Below are positions 1-5,491 of a DNA stretch of 5,562 nt, piece after piece. The first letter of the stretch is position 1. The number at the start of each line of letters is the position of its first letter. The position numbers were made by a program, and so were the translations under genes. The DNA is from JAVBUY01 sp031552735 (GTDB taxonomy: Bacteria; Bacillota; Clostridia; Christensenellales; Aristaeellaceae), in assembly GCA_031552735.1 (NCBI GenBank), contig JAVBMF010000055.1, forward strand, positions 1 to 5,562, read 5' to 3'. The notes beneath the pieces were generated by a model that worked only from the letters and a program-made list of their open reading frames with translations, made no database searches and was not told the DNA's origin.

Positions 1-40
1 GCGCAATAGCAAACAAACAAGTTTGAGGAGGCTATCATTT

Positions 41-319
41 ATGAACAAGACCGAACTGAGCGCTGCTCTGGCCGCGAAGGCTGACCTGACCCGCAAGCAG
101 GCGGAAGCCGCTGTCAACGCTGTTGTGGAAGTGATCGGCGAAGCGCTGAAGAAGGGCGACAAGGTCCAGCTGGTGGGCTTTGGCTCTTTCGAAGTCCGCG
201 AGCGTCCGGCCCGCAAGGCCCGCAACCCCCGCACCGGCGAAGAAATCAAGATCGCCGCGTCCAAGGCTCCTGTCTTCAAGGCTGGCAAGGCGCTGAAGGA
301 TCTCGTTCACAAGAAGTAA
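41..319 (+). CDS. hup: DNA-binding protein HU
   Basis: Encodes a 92-residue HU-family protein, the usual length. HU forms dimers that bind and bend DNA without strong sequence specificity and help package the nucleoid. The N-terminal MNKTELSAALA helix, the GFGSFEVRERPAR core and the RNPRTG arm tip are all present; P63 is the proline that intercalates into DNA. The reading frame is open from a TTG at 23, but the ATG at 41 is chosen because GAGGAGG at 25-31 sits 9 nt before it and the protein then begins exactly like other HU proteins. It is followed at once by an intrinsic terminator, so it is probably monocistronic; its own promoter lies left of the window. In clostridia hup commonly precedes rqcP, as here. 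Lysine is encoded by AAG throughout, which fits high expression. Identification is secure; HU rather than the related IHF is supported by the overall sequence. Confidence 0.97.
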   Translation: MNKTELSAALAAKADLTRKQAEAAVNAVVEVIGEALKKGDKVQLVGFGSFEVRERPARKARNPRTGEEIKIAASKAPVFKAGKALKDLVHKK

Positions 320-339
320 TTAGCCATACACACACAAAA

Positions 340-374
340 GAGAAGGCCCGCACAGCACTGTGCGGGTTTTTTGC
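340..374 (+). repeat. 35-bp direct repeat, copy 1 (terminator-containing)
   Basis: This 35-bp stretch recurs at 510-544 with a single difference (C358 against A528, both in the hairpin loop). It contains the whole hup terminator plus a few flanking bases on each side. The two copies are exactly 170 bp apart, and identity stops abruptly at both ends. This points to a recent duplication, or to one copy having travelled with the segment between them. Confidence 0.95.
347..372 (+). terminator. Intrinsic terminator of hup
   Basis: A perfect 8-bp stem (347-354 with 359-366, 5' arm CCCGCACA) closes a GCAC tetraloop and is followed directly by six T residues at 367-372. It begins 27 nt after the hup stop codon. 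This is a textbook Rho-independent terminator on the + strand. The minus strand lacks a matching T tract, so it is unidirectional. Confidence 0.95.
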
Positions 375-509
375 ATGCCAGTAAAGCCAGGCAGTCCAAA
401 AAGGTTCAGATGTGGGCGCGCCGCGAGGCTGTCCGCAGAAGGCGTACACCGGTACGCCGACAAGGCGGCCGATGCGGCAAACCCGCAGACGGGCCTTTTT
501 CGACGGCCT
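375..509. other. GC-rich intergenic segment with inverted repeats
   Basis: About 135 bp between the two terminator copies, with no credible gene. It contains a perfect 7-bp hairpin (GGCGTAC at 441-447 with 452-458, 4-nt loop), a 5-bp hairpin (473-477 with 483-487), a CCCG/CGGG mini-hairpin (482-485 with 490-493) followed by five T at 496-500, and the 8-bp palindrome GGCGCGCC at 415-422. GGGCCTT at 491-497 can also pair with AAGGCCC at 513-519, inside the next terminator. The short stems overlap one another, so several folds compete. It resembles, from memory only, repetitive intergenic elements of Oscillospiraceae-type genomes; no search was possible. It could be a structured RNA, a dispersed repeat, or a decayed mobile fragment. 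Confidence 0.5.
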
Positions 510-544
510 GAGAAGGCCCGCACAGCAATGTGCGGGTTTTTTGC
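510..544 (+). repeat. 35-bp direct repeat, copy 2 (terminator-containing)
   Basis: Second copy of the repeat at 340-374, differing only at position 528 (A instead of C), which turns the hairpin loop into GCAA, a GNRA-type tetraloop. Its right end lies only about 10 bp before the rqcP extended -10 element. Confidence 0.95.
517..542 (+). terminator. Second intrinsic terminator, upstream of rqcP
   Basis: An 8-bp stem (517-524 with 529-536) with a GCAA loop is followed by six T at 537-542. The structure matches the hup terminator. It would insulate the rqcP operon from read-through out of hup or out of the structured segment. Its 5' arm can pair instead with 491-497, so in principle it can be prevented from forming. 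Confidence 0.9.
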
Positions 545-553
545 TGCAAAATC

Positions 554-562
554 TGCTATAAT
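554..562 (+). promoter_or_regulatory. Extended -10 sigma-A promoter of the rqcP operon
   Basis: TGC followed by a perfect TATAAT (557-562) makes an extended -10 box. The -35 position (about 533-540) falls in the last stem bases and T tract of the preceding terminator and matches TTGACA poorly, so the extended -10 must carry recognition. The predicted start is near 569, giving a leader of about 20 nt before the rqcP ATG. Confidence 0.8.
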
Positions 563-589
563 GTGGGTATCACACAGAGGGGGTGCGCC

Positions 590-847
590 ATGCGCCTGGA
601 CAAATTTCTGAAGGTTTCGCGCATCATCAAGCGCCGCAGTGTCGCCAAGGAAGCCGGTGACGGCGGACGCGTCGCCATCAACGGCAAGCCAGCCAAGCCC
701 GCCGCCGAGGTCAAAGTGGGCGACGTGCTGGAGATTCGCTTTGGTGACCGGTTGAGCCGATACGAAGTGCTGACCATCAGCGAGCACGCGGCCAAAGCCG
801 ACGCGTCGGCGATGTACCGCGCGCTCATTGAGGATCAACAGGAGTAG
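590..847 (+). CDS. rqcP: RqcP (YabO-type) S4-domain ribosome quality control protein
   Basis: An 85-residue protein that is almost entirely an S4 RNA-binding domain, matching Bacillus subtilis RqcP/YabO in length and in its start (MRLDKFLKVSRIIKRRSVAKE). In that family the protein binds stalled 50S subunits carrying peptidyl-tRNA and works with RqcH to add C-terminal alanine tails that mark unfinished proteins for degradation. R2 and R16, basic residues in the first S4 helices, are retained. GRVAINGKPAKPAAEVKVGD (residues 26-45) is the typical S4 core. The frame is open from an ATG at 530, but that lies in the terminator stem; the ATG at 590 has AGAGGGGG at 576-583, 6 nt away, and sits just downstream of the predicted transcription start. 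The ispDF start follows after 10 bp. The related heat-shock protein Hsp15 is the alternative name in proteobacteria. Confidence 0.95.
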   Translation: MRLDKFLKVSRIIKRRSVAKEAGDGGRVAINGKPAKPAAEVKVGDVLEIRFGDRLSRYEVLTISEHAAKADASAMYRALIEDQQE

Positions 848-857
848 GAGGGACGCC

Positions 858-2033
858 ATGAACTGGCTGGTGCTGGTGGCGGCGGGTCGCGGCGCGCGCA
901 TGGGCGCACCGAAAAACAAGGTGCTGCTGGAATTGTGCGGCGTGCCGGTGCTGATCCGCACGCTGGAAGCGTTTGTGCGCACCGGCGCGGTGCAGGGCAC
1001 GGTGCTGGTGGTCGGCGTCGGCGAGCAGGAAACCGTCGATACTTTGTTGCGGCAATACGGCCTGCGCGAGCGGGTGAACGCCATTGTCGCGGGGGGAGCG
1101 CATCGTCAGGCGTCGGTGGCCAACGGCCTGACCGCTGTGCCGCCCGACGCCGAGATCATCCTGGTGCATGATGCCGCCCGGCCGCTGGTCACCGAGGCGG
1201 TGATCCTTGACACCATCTCCGCCGCGCGCGCGCAGGGCAGCGGTGTGGCGGCGATTCCGCTCAAGGATACGGTCAAGCGTGTGGACGCGCGCGATATTGT
1301 GCTGGATACGCCGCCGCGCGAGGCGTTGCGCGCGGTGCAAACGCCGCAGACATTCCGCGCCGCCTTGTTGCGCGACGCGTATGCCTGGGCGCAAAAAACC
1401 GGGCTGGTGGCCACCGACGACGCGGCATTGGTCGAAGGCATGGGGGAGGCGGTACAGTTGACGCACGGCGACGTGGAAAACATCAAGATCACCACGCCGG
1501 AGGATCTGGCGGTGGCCGAGAGCATCCTGCGCGCGCGCAATGGCGAAAGCATCGCGCCCGTCATGCGTGTGGGCACCGGCTACGATGTGCACAAGCTGGT
1601 GGTGGGCAGAAAGCTCATTTTGTGCGGCGTGGAGGTGCCCTTTGAGAAGGGGCTGCTGGGGCACAGCGATGCCGATGTGGCGGCGCACGCGTTGTCCGAC
1701 GCGCTGCTCGGGGCGGCGGGGTTGGGCGATATCGGACGCCATTTCCCGGATACCGATCCGGCATACAAGGGCGCCGATTCCATCGAGTTGCTGCGCCAGG
1801 TGGCGGCCAAGGTGGCAGCGCGCGGCTATTGTGTCGGCAATGTGGATGTGACCATCGTTGCCCAGCGGCCGAAGCTGAAAGACTACATCCCACGGATGAC
1901 AGAAGTTTTGGCTGGCGCGTTGCAGGTGGATGCGGCGCAGGTGAATGTAAAAGCCACCACCACCGAGGGTATGGGCTTTGAGGGCGAAGGGCTGGGCATC
2001 TCCAGTCAGGCGGTGGCGACACTGATCCGATAA
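858..2033 (+). CDS. ispDF: Bifunctional IspD/IspF enzyme of the MEP isoprenoid pathway
   Basis: A 391-residue fusion of two non-consecutive enzymes. Residues 1 to about 228 are IspD, which joins CTP to methylerythritol phosphate. Visible are the nucleotide-binding AAGRGARMG with R14, K21, the VHDAARP motif (103-109), VQTPQTFR, ATDDAALVE (185-193) and K210 in NIKITTPEDL. Residues 236-391 are IspF, which cyclises CDP-methylerythritol phosphate to MEcPP. The zinc ligands are D243, H245 (GYDVH) and H277 (DVAAHAL); H269 and the KATTTEGMGFEGEG loop are also present. Both halves look complete and active. The fourth pathway enzyme, IspE, is not in the window. The frame extends up to an ATG at 828, inside rqcP, but the ATG at 858 has AGGAGG at 846-851 overlapping the rqcP stop and gives a normal IspD N terminus. 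It is transcribed with rqcP and the M24 gene. Confidence 0.96.
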   Translation: MNWLVLVAAGRGARMGAPKNKVLLELCGVPVLIRTLEAFVRTGAVQGTVLVVGVGEQETVDTLLRQYGLRERVNAIVAGGAHRQASVANGLTAVPPDAEIILVHDAARPLVTEAVILDTISAARAQGSGVAAIPLKDTVKRVDARDIVLDTPPREALRAVQTPQTFRAALLRDAYAWAQKTGLVATDDAALVEGMGEAVQLTHGDVENIKITTPEDLAVAESILRARNGESIAPVMRVGTGYDVHKLVVGRKLILCGVEVPFEKGLLGHSDADVAAHALSDALLGAAGLGDIGRHFPDTDPAYKGADSIELLRQVAAKVAARGYCVGNVDVTIVAQRPKLKDYIPRMTEVLAGALQVDAAQVNVKATTTEGMGFEGEGLGISSQAVATLIR

Positions 2034-2050
2034 AGAGAGGATGTGCAAGT

Positions 2051-3220
2051 ATGCCGACGACGTTTCCAACCATCCCGCGCGACGAATACCCAAGGCGTTG
2101 GGCAGCGGTGCGGCAGCTGATGCGCGAGCAGGGGCTGGACGCGCTCTTCGCCTATGCGGACGACCATATCACCTACGGCCCGGCCTGGGCACGCTATCTG
2201 GCGGATTTCACCGTGCACTTCGAGCCGGTGCTCTTGCTGTTTTTGCCTAGCGGCGAACCGGTGATGCTGGTCGGGCCGGAAAGCCCCGGCTATGCGCAGA
2301 AGCGCTCGGCGATCCAGAATATCCGCGTGCTGCGCGAGTTTACACACCCGGACGAGGATTACCCCTATTGCGCGCCGGAAAGCCTGCGCGACATTGTGGC
2401 CGATTATGCGCCTGTGGATCAGATCCAGCGCATCGGCATTGCCGGGCTGGGCATTATCGGGCAGGGATTATACGGCGCGATGCAAGCAGCGCTGCCCGGC
2501 GAGTGGATCGACATGGATGACGCGATGACGCGCCTGCGCGCGGTCAAGACCGAGGGCGAGATCGCGGTGATCCGCTATGCATATCGGGTGGCGCGCGCGG
2601 GACTGGATGCCGCGATCGAGGCGGTTCAGCCGGGCGTGACCGAGCGGTATATCGCCGCGCAGGCCGAGCATGCCATGCGCGAGATGGGCTCGGAAGGCAT
2701 GGGCATCGACACCATCGTGGCGACGCTGGCCAACAATAGCCCGATCCTGGCGCGCACGACGATGGCGCGGGTGCAGCGCGACGACTTGGTGCTGCTGACT
2801 CTCGCGCCGCGCTACGAGGGCTATCATGCCGCGCTGGCGTTGCCGGTCGTGGTGGGCAATCCCGACAAGCGTGCCCTGGACGCGTTGGACGCGGCAATTC
2901 GCGCACAGCGGGCGTGCGCGGCGATGCTACGCGACGGTGCGGGTTGCGAAGCGGAGGCCGAGGCGCGCCGCGTCATGGCCGAGGCGGGGCTCAAGCAAGC
3001 GTTCCAGTATTCCGGCATCCACAGCGTGGGCGTGATCGAGTTCGAGACGCCGATTTTTGGCCCGTCCTGCACCGAAACCATGCGGGAGAACATGGTGTTG
3101 TCCATCGACATCCCGGTGTTTGGCGAGGCCTGGGGCGGGTTAAGGATCGAGGACGGATATCTGATCCAGGCCGGTGGCGCGCAACGGCTGAGCACGATTG
3201 AATATTTGATCAAAAAATAA
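2051..3220 (+). CDS. M24 (Xaa-Pro peptidase/creatinase-fold) protein with degenerate metal site
   Basis: A 389-residue cytosolic protein, no signal peptide. Residues 8 to about 150 form a creatinase/prolidase N-terminal domain (RRWAAVRQLMREQGLDALF); about 158-389 form the M24 'pita-bread' domain. Active M24 enzymes bind two metals with Asp, Asp, His, Glu, Glu. Aligned by eye, H324 (GIHSVGV) and E367 (LRIEDG) are kept. The first Asp is T250 in VLLTLAPRYEGYH, the second is near A261, the usual TIEPG Glu is D353, and the second catalytic His near 331 is Phe. It is therefore probably not a normal dinuclear aminopeptidase. It could be a metal-independent hydrolase like creatinase, a mononuclear enzyme, or a binding protein. 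The start has GAGAGGA at 2035-2041, 9 nt upstream, and lies 17 bp after ispDF, so the genes are likely co-transcribed. Substrate unknown. Confidence 0.85.
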   Translation: MPTTFPTIPRDEYPRRWAAVRQLMREQGLDALFAYADDHITYGPAWARYLADFTVHFEPVLLLFLPSGEPVMLVGPESPGYAQKRSAIQNIRVLREFTHPDEDYPYCAPESLRDIVADYAPVDQIQRIGIAGLGIIGQGLYGAMQAALPGEWIDMDDAMTRLRAVKTEGEIAVIRYAYRVARAGLDAAIEAVQPGVTERYIAAQAEHAMREMGSEGMGIDTIVATLANNSPILARTTMARVQRDDLVLLTLAPRYEGYHAALALPVVVGNPDKRALDALDAAIRAQRACAAMLRDGAGCEAEAEARRVMAEAGLKQAFQYSGIHSVGVIEFETPIFGPSCTETMRENMVLSIDIPVFGEAWGGLRIEDGYLIQAGGAQRLSTIEYLIKK

Positions 3221-3238
3221 AAGCCCCCAAGGGCTTTT
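3219..3238. terminator. Bidirectional terminator between convergent genes
   Basis: An 8-bp stem (3219-3226 AAAAGCCC with 3231-3238) around a CCAA loop lies between two convergent genes. It includes the last two bases of the M24 stop codon, and its right edge is the last base of the minus-strand stop codon. On the minus strand the stem ends in TTTTATTTTTT, a strong U tract; on the + strand only four T follow. It should work better for the minus-strand gene. Confidence 0.85.
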
Positions 3239-4437
3239 CATGATCGCTCCACGCGCGCTGCTGCATTCGCCAGCAGCGCGCTTTTTTCATTGACAACTTC
3301 TCCGGCGATCACGGCGTCGAGCAGCGTGGACAGGATGCGACCAACCTCTGGCCCGGGCGATATGCCCAGCGCCAGCAGGTCTTTGCCGCCGACGGCGAGC
3401 TGTGCGGCGCGATAGCACGCGCCATCCAACAGCAGCCGTTCCAACAGCGCCTGCGCCTCGGCTACCTCCGCACCCTGCGCACCGCAGAGCAGCAGCGCAC
3501 CGCGCACTGCGTTTGGGTTTGTGCGGCGCAGTGCATTGAGCAGCGTCGGCGCGTCCCCGGTCAGCGGCAGCGCGTGCGCGGCCAGGATGGTCTGCGTCGC
3601 CTCGGCGGTGCGGGCATCGTAACGCAGCGACGCAAAATAGGCTGCAACCTGCTCGCTGTCCACGCCGACCAGCAGAGCGGCCAGCCGCAGCGGCAGTTGG
3701 GATGGTAGCTGCGCCAGGGTGTCGGTGCGCGCCGCCCAGTCCGGCGCCTTGCAGCAGAGCTGTGGCGCGATGGTATGCACAATATCCGGGAATTTGCGCA
3801 GCACCGGCGCGGCATCCGCCCCGCACAGCAGCTTATCCAGCTCGACACGAACGCGCTCGACCGCGACGTGCCGGAGGGATGCGCAGCGCTTTTGAGCGGC
3901 CTGCGCGGTGGGTTTGTCCAGCGTGAAGCCCAGCACCGCCGCAAACCGCAGCGCGCGCAGGATGCGCAGCGCGTCCTCGCCAAAGCGCAGCCACGGCGCG
4001 CCGACGCAGCGCACCACGCGCGCGTGCAGGTCGGCTTGCCCGCCAAAGGGGTCGATCAGGCCCTCGTCGGGGTGATAGGCCATGGCATTGATGGTAAAAT
4101 CGCGGCGGCCCAGGTCCGCGTGCAGATCGCAGACGAAGCGCACCGAATCAGGCCGCCGGTGATCGCGATACGTGCCGTCCACGCGAAAGGTAGTGATTTC
4201 ATACGGGCGATGGTCGATGAGCACGGTGACCGTGCCATGCTGTATGCCGGTGGGCAGCACCCGTTCGGCGGGGAAACACGCGGCAACCTCATCGGGCAGC
4301 GCGTCGGTGCACAGATCCCAGTCGTCGGGCATCGCGCCGCGCAATGCATCGCGCACGCAGCCGCCCACCGCGTATGCACGGTGCCCGGCGCGCGCCAGCG
4401 TGGCCATCAGCGTTAGCACGTCCTTCGGCAGCGTCAC
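3238..4437 (-). CDS. cca: CCA-adding-type tRNA nucleotidyltransferase (class II), HD-less
   Basis: A 399-residue class II nucleotidyltransferase that should build or repair the CCA end of tRNAs from CTP and ATP. Numbered from the GTG start: AVGGCVRD (23-30); the catalytic carboxylates D39 and D41 in DWD; the RRDFTINAMAY motif (111-121); the linker DPFGGQADL; and E154, D155, R158 in EDALR, the amino-acid template that selects C and A. Later residues are an all-helical body and tail (LDKLLCG near 200-206). Many clostridial relatives have an HD phosphohydrolase segment after the helical body; here the matching stretch reads RLAALLVGV (251-259) and the HD residues are absent. The frame is open to an ATG at 4479, but the GTG at 4437 is preferred because a G-rich ribosome binding site lies 7 nt upstream and VTLPKDV matches family starts. 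A poly(A) polymerase or A-adding enzyme is possible but less likely. Confidence 0.9.
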   Translation of the reverse strand: MTLPKDVLTLMATLARAGHRAYAVGGCVRDALRGAMPDDWDLCTDALPDEVAACFPAERVLPTGIQHGTVTVLIDHRPYEITTFRVDGTYRDHRRPDSVRFVCDLHADLGRRDFTINAMAYHPDEGLIDPFGGQADLHARVVRCVGAPWLRFGEDALRILRALRFAAVLGFTLDKPTAQAAQKRCASLRHVAVERVRVELDKLLCGADAAPVLRKFPDIVHTIAPQLCCKAPDWAARTDTLAQLPSQLPLRLAALLVGVDSEQVAAYFASLRYDARTAEATQTILAAHALPLTGDAPTLLNALRRTNPNAVRGALLLCGAQGAEVAEAQALLERLLLDGACYRAAQLAVGGKDLLALGISPGPEVGRILSTLLDAVIAGEVVNEKSALLANAAARVERS

Positions 4438-4444
4438 GCGGCGT

Positions 4445-4454
4445 CCCCCCCTTT
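4445..4454 (-). promoter_or_regulatory. Ribosome binding site setting a GTG start for cca
   Basis: On the minus strand AAAGGGGGGG precedes GTG at 4437 by 7 nt. The upstream in-frame ATGs at 4479 and 4470 have no such site, and the 14 residues they would add do not resemble family N termini. This decides the start in favour of GTG. Confidence 0.7.
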
Positions 4455-4495
4455 GGCATATTTCACGCATGCCACACATAGTGGCTACATATCAT

Positions 4496-4522
4496 GGTAT
4501 AGCATCAGGCGCATCTTGGCAA
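4496..4522 (-). promoter_or_regulatory. Possible sigma-A promoter of cca
   Basis: Read on the minus strand, TTGCCA (4522-4517) resembles a -35 box. TGC followed by TATACC (4501-4496) resembles an extended -10 box, with a short 15-nt spacer. The match is partial (5 of 6 and 4 of 6). It is placed suitably about 60 bp before the GTG start, but is uncertain. Confidence 0.35.
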
Positions 4523-4549
4523 GTATGCGCGGAAACCTGCGCAACATCG

Positions 4550-4579
4550 GTATAAGAGATACATGCCGGGATCATACTA
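4550..4579 (+). promoter_or_regulatory. Sigma-G-type (forespore) promoter of the Myb-like gene
   Basis: GTATA at 4550-4554, an 18-nt spacer, then CATACTA at 4573-4579. This fits every defined position and the spacing of the Bacillus subtilis sigma-G consensus as I recall it (GHATR, N18, CATnHTA). The predicted start is near 4586, about 33 nt before the ATG at 4619. No sigma-A promoter of comparable quality is visible for this gene; TATAAG at 4551 lacks a -35 partner at 16-18 nt. Functional assignment is inference. Confidence 0.55.
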
Positions 4580-4618
4580 TCACCAACCGCAAGAAGCCAA
4601 TGAACTGGAGGGATCAGG

Positions 4619-5479
4619 ATGGAACAGCAGCAAGTTGCCGGTCGGCAGGGGCGCATGCGCGGCGGATGGCGAACCGAGGAGGTAGACCGCCTCTGGCAGC
4701 AGGTGCACGTCGCCAACGACCAAGGGGAACCGCTGCGCACAGTATTTGAGCGGGTGGGGATGGAATTAGGGCGCAAACCCAACAGCATTCGCAACTTCTA
4801 TTATGCGCAGCTCAAGGAACGGCAGGCGCCGGAATTGCAGCGTGCGCTGCCTTTTGCCACGTTCTCGGACGAGGAGGTGCGGCAGCTGTTGCGCAGCGTG
4901 CTGTCCGAGCGCGCCAAGGGGCTGTCTGTGCGCGCGTGCGTGCACCAGCTGGCCAGCGGCGACAAGACGCTGATGCTGCGCTATCAGAATAAATATCGTT
5001 CGACCATCAAGAGCCGACCGGGCCTGGTGCGTGAGATCATCAGCGACATGGAGGCCGCCGGGGAGCCATATATCAACCCGCTGGTCGCCGTGAGCCGTCG
5101 CCAGCAGGACCCCGAGCCGATGTATCGCGAGGCGGTGGATACCATCCAGCGCATCGGCGATCCGGCGCTGATGCAGATGCTCGACGGCATGAATCAGCTG
5201 TTGCAGCTGGCGATGGGGCGCACGCAGCGCGACCGCACGCAGGAGCTGGATCGCATGACGGTGCGGCACGATCTGGCGCGCATCGCGCTGGACGACGCGC
5301 GGCGCGAGATGGAGCAGCTGCGCACGCGCTGCCTGGCGATGCTGACCACCATCAAGGAATATCTTGGCCTGCCTGAGAAAACCCGCACACAGCAGGGCGC
5401 GACATTCTGCGAAAAGTTGAGCGCGCACCTGGCCAGCCTGGAGGAGATGCTGCCGTTTTCCGACAGCAGCGCCGAATAG
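4619..5479 (+). CDS. RsfA-like protein with two Myb/SANT-like repeats, probable DNA-binding regulator
   Basis: A 286-residue protein, probably cytosolic. Residues 17-66 form a Myb/SANT-like helix-turn-helix (W17 R T E E ... VFERVGMELGRKPNSIRNFYYAQLK), the layout seen in the Bacillus forespore regulator RsfA. Residues 82-127 look like a second, divergent repeat of the same pattern (FSDEEVRQLL ... YQNKYRS), with Phe in place of the first Trp. The C-terminal part (about 205-275) is rich in charged and leucine residues and probably helical or coiled coil, suiting oligomerisation. The start has GGAGG at 4607-4611, 7 nt upstream. It diverges from cca and is preceded by a sigma-G-like promoter, which suggests expression in the developing spore. 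Seen: the motifs and promoter match. Inferred: a regulatory role in sporulation. No target genes can be named, and no clear terminator follows its stop codon. Confidence 0.75.
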   Translation: MEQQQVAGRQGRMRGGWRTEEVDRLWQQVHVANDQGEPLRTVFERVGMELGRKPNSIRNFYYAQLKERQAPELQRALPFATFSDEEVRQLLRSVLSERAKGLSVRACVHQLASGDKTLMLRYQNKYRSTIKSRPGLVREIISDMEAAGEPYINPLVAVSRRQQDPEPMYREAVDTIQRIGDPALMQMLDGMNQLLQLAMGRTQRDRTQELDRMTVRHDLARIALDDARREMEQLRTRCLAMLTTIKEYLGLPEKTRTQQGATFCEKLSAHLASLEEMLPFSDSSAE

Positions 5480-5491
5480 CCGCTCGGCGCA

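Noticed and set aside
10..25. CAAAC/GTTTG hairpin before hup
   Set aside because: A 5-bp, partly AT stem in an A-rich leader has no support as a regulatory structure.
415..422. GGCGCGCC palindrome as a possible operator or recombination site
   Set aside because: An 8-bp palindrome is expected by chance in DNA this GC-rich, and nothing beside it suggests a specific protein site.
360..611. An 83-codon + strand frame spanning the intergenic element and second terminator
   Set aside because: It starts in the hup terminator stem, runs through the second terminator and promoter, and overlaps rqcP in another frame. It has no ribosome binding site and no recognisable protein.
320..1084. A 254-codon minus-strand frame opposite rqcP and the start of ispDF
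   Set aside because: It is a GC-driven shadow frame crossing two terminators and the antisense of two secure genes, with no ribosome binding site and no family resemblance.
825..2093. A 422-codon minus-strand frame opposite ispDF
   Set aside because: It mirrors the codons of ispDF, is rich in His, Arg and Gln as expected for antisense of a GC-rich gene, and shows no motif.
2041..2250. An ATG at 2041 starting a 69-codon frame just after ispDF
   Set aside because: It overlaps the ribosome binding site of the M24 gene, has no site of its own, and the M24 frame at 2051 is clearly the coding one.
3775..4416. A 213-codon + strand frame opposite cca
   Set aside because: It is antisense to the conserved catalytic core of cca, has no ribosome binding site, and its composition is typical of a shadow frame.
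4766..5428. A 220-codon minus-strand frame opposite the Myb-like gene
   Set aside because: The + strand frame has a ribosome binding site, a promoter and recognisable Myb motifs; the antisense frame has none of these.
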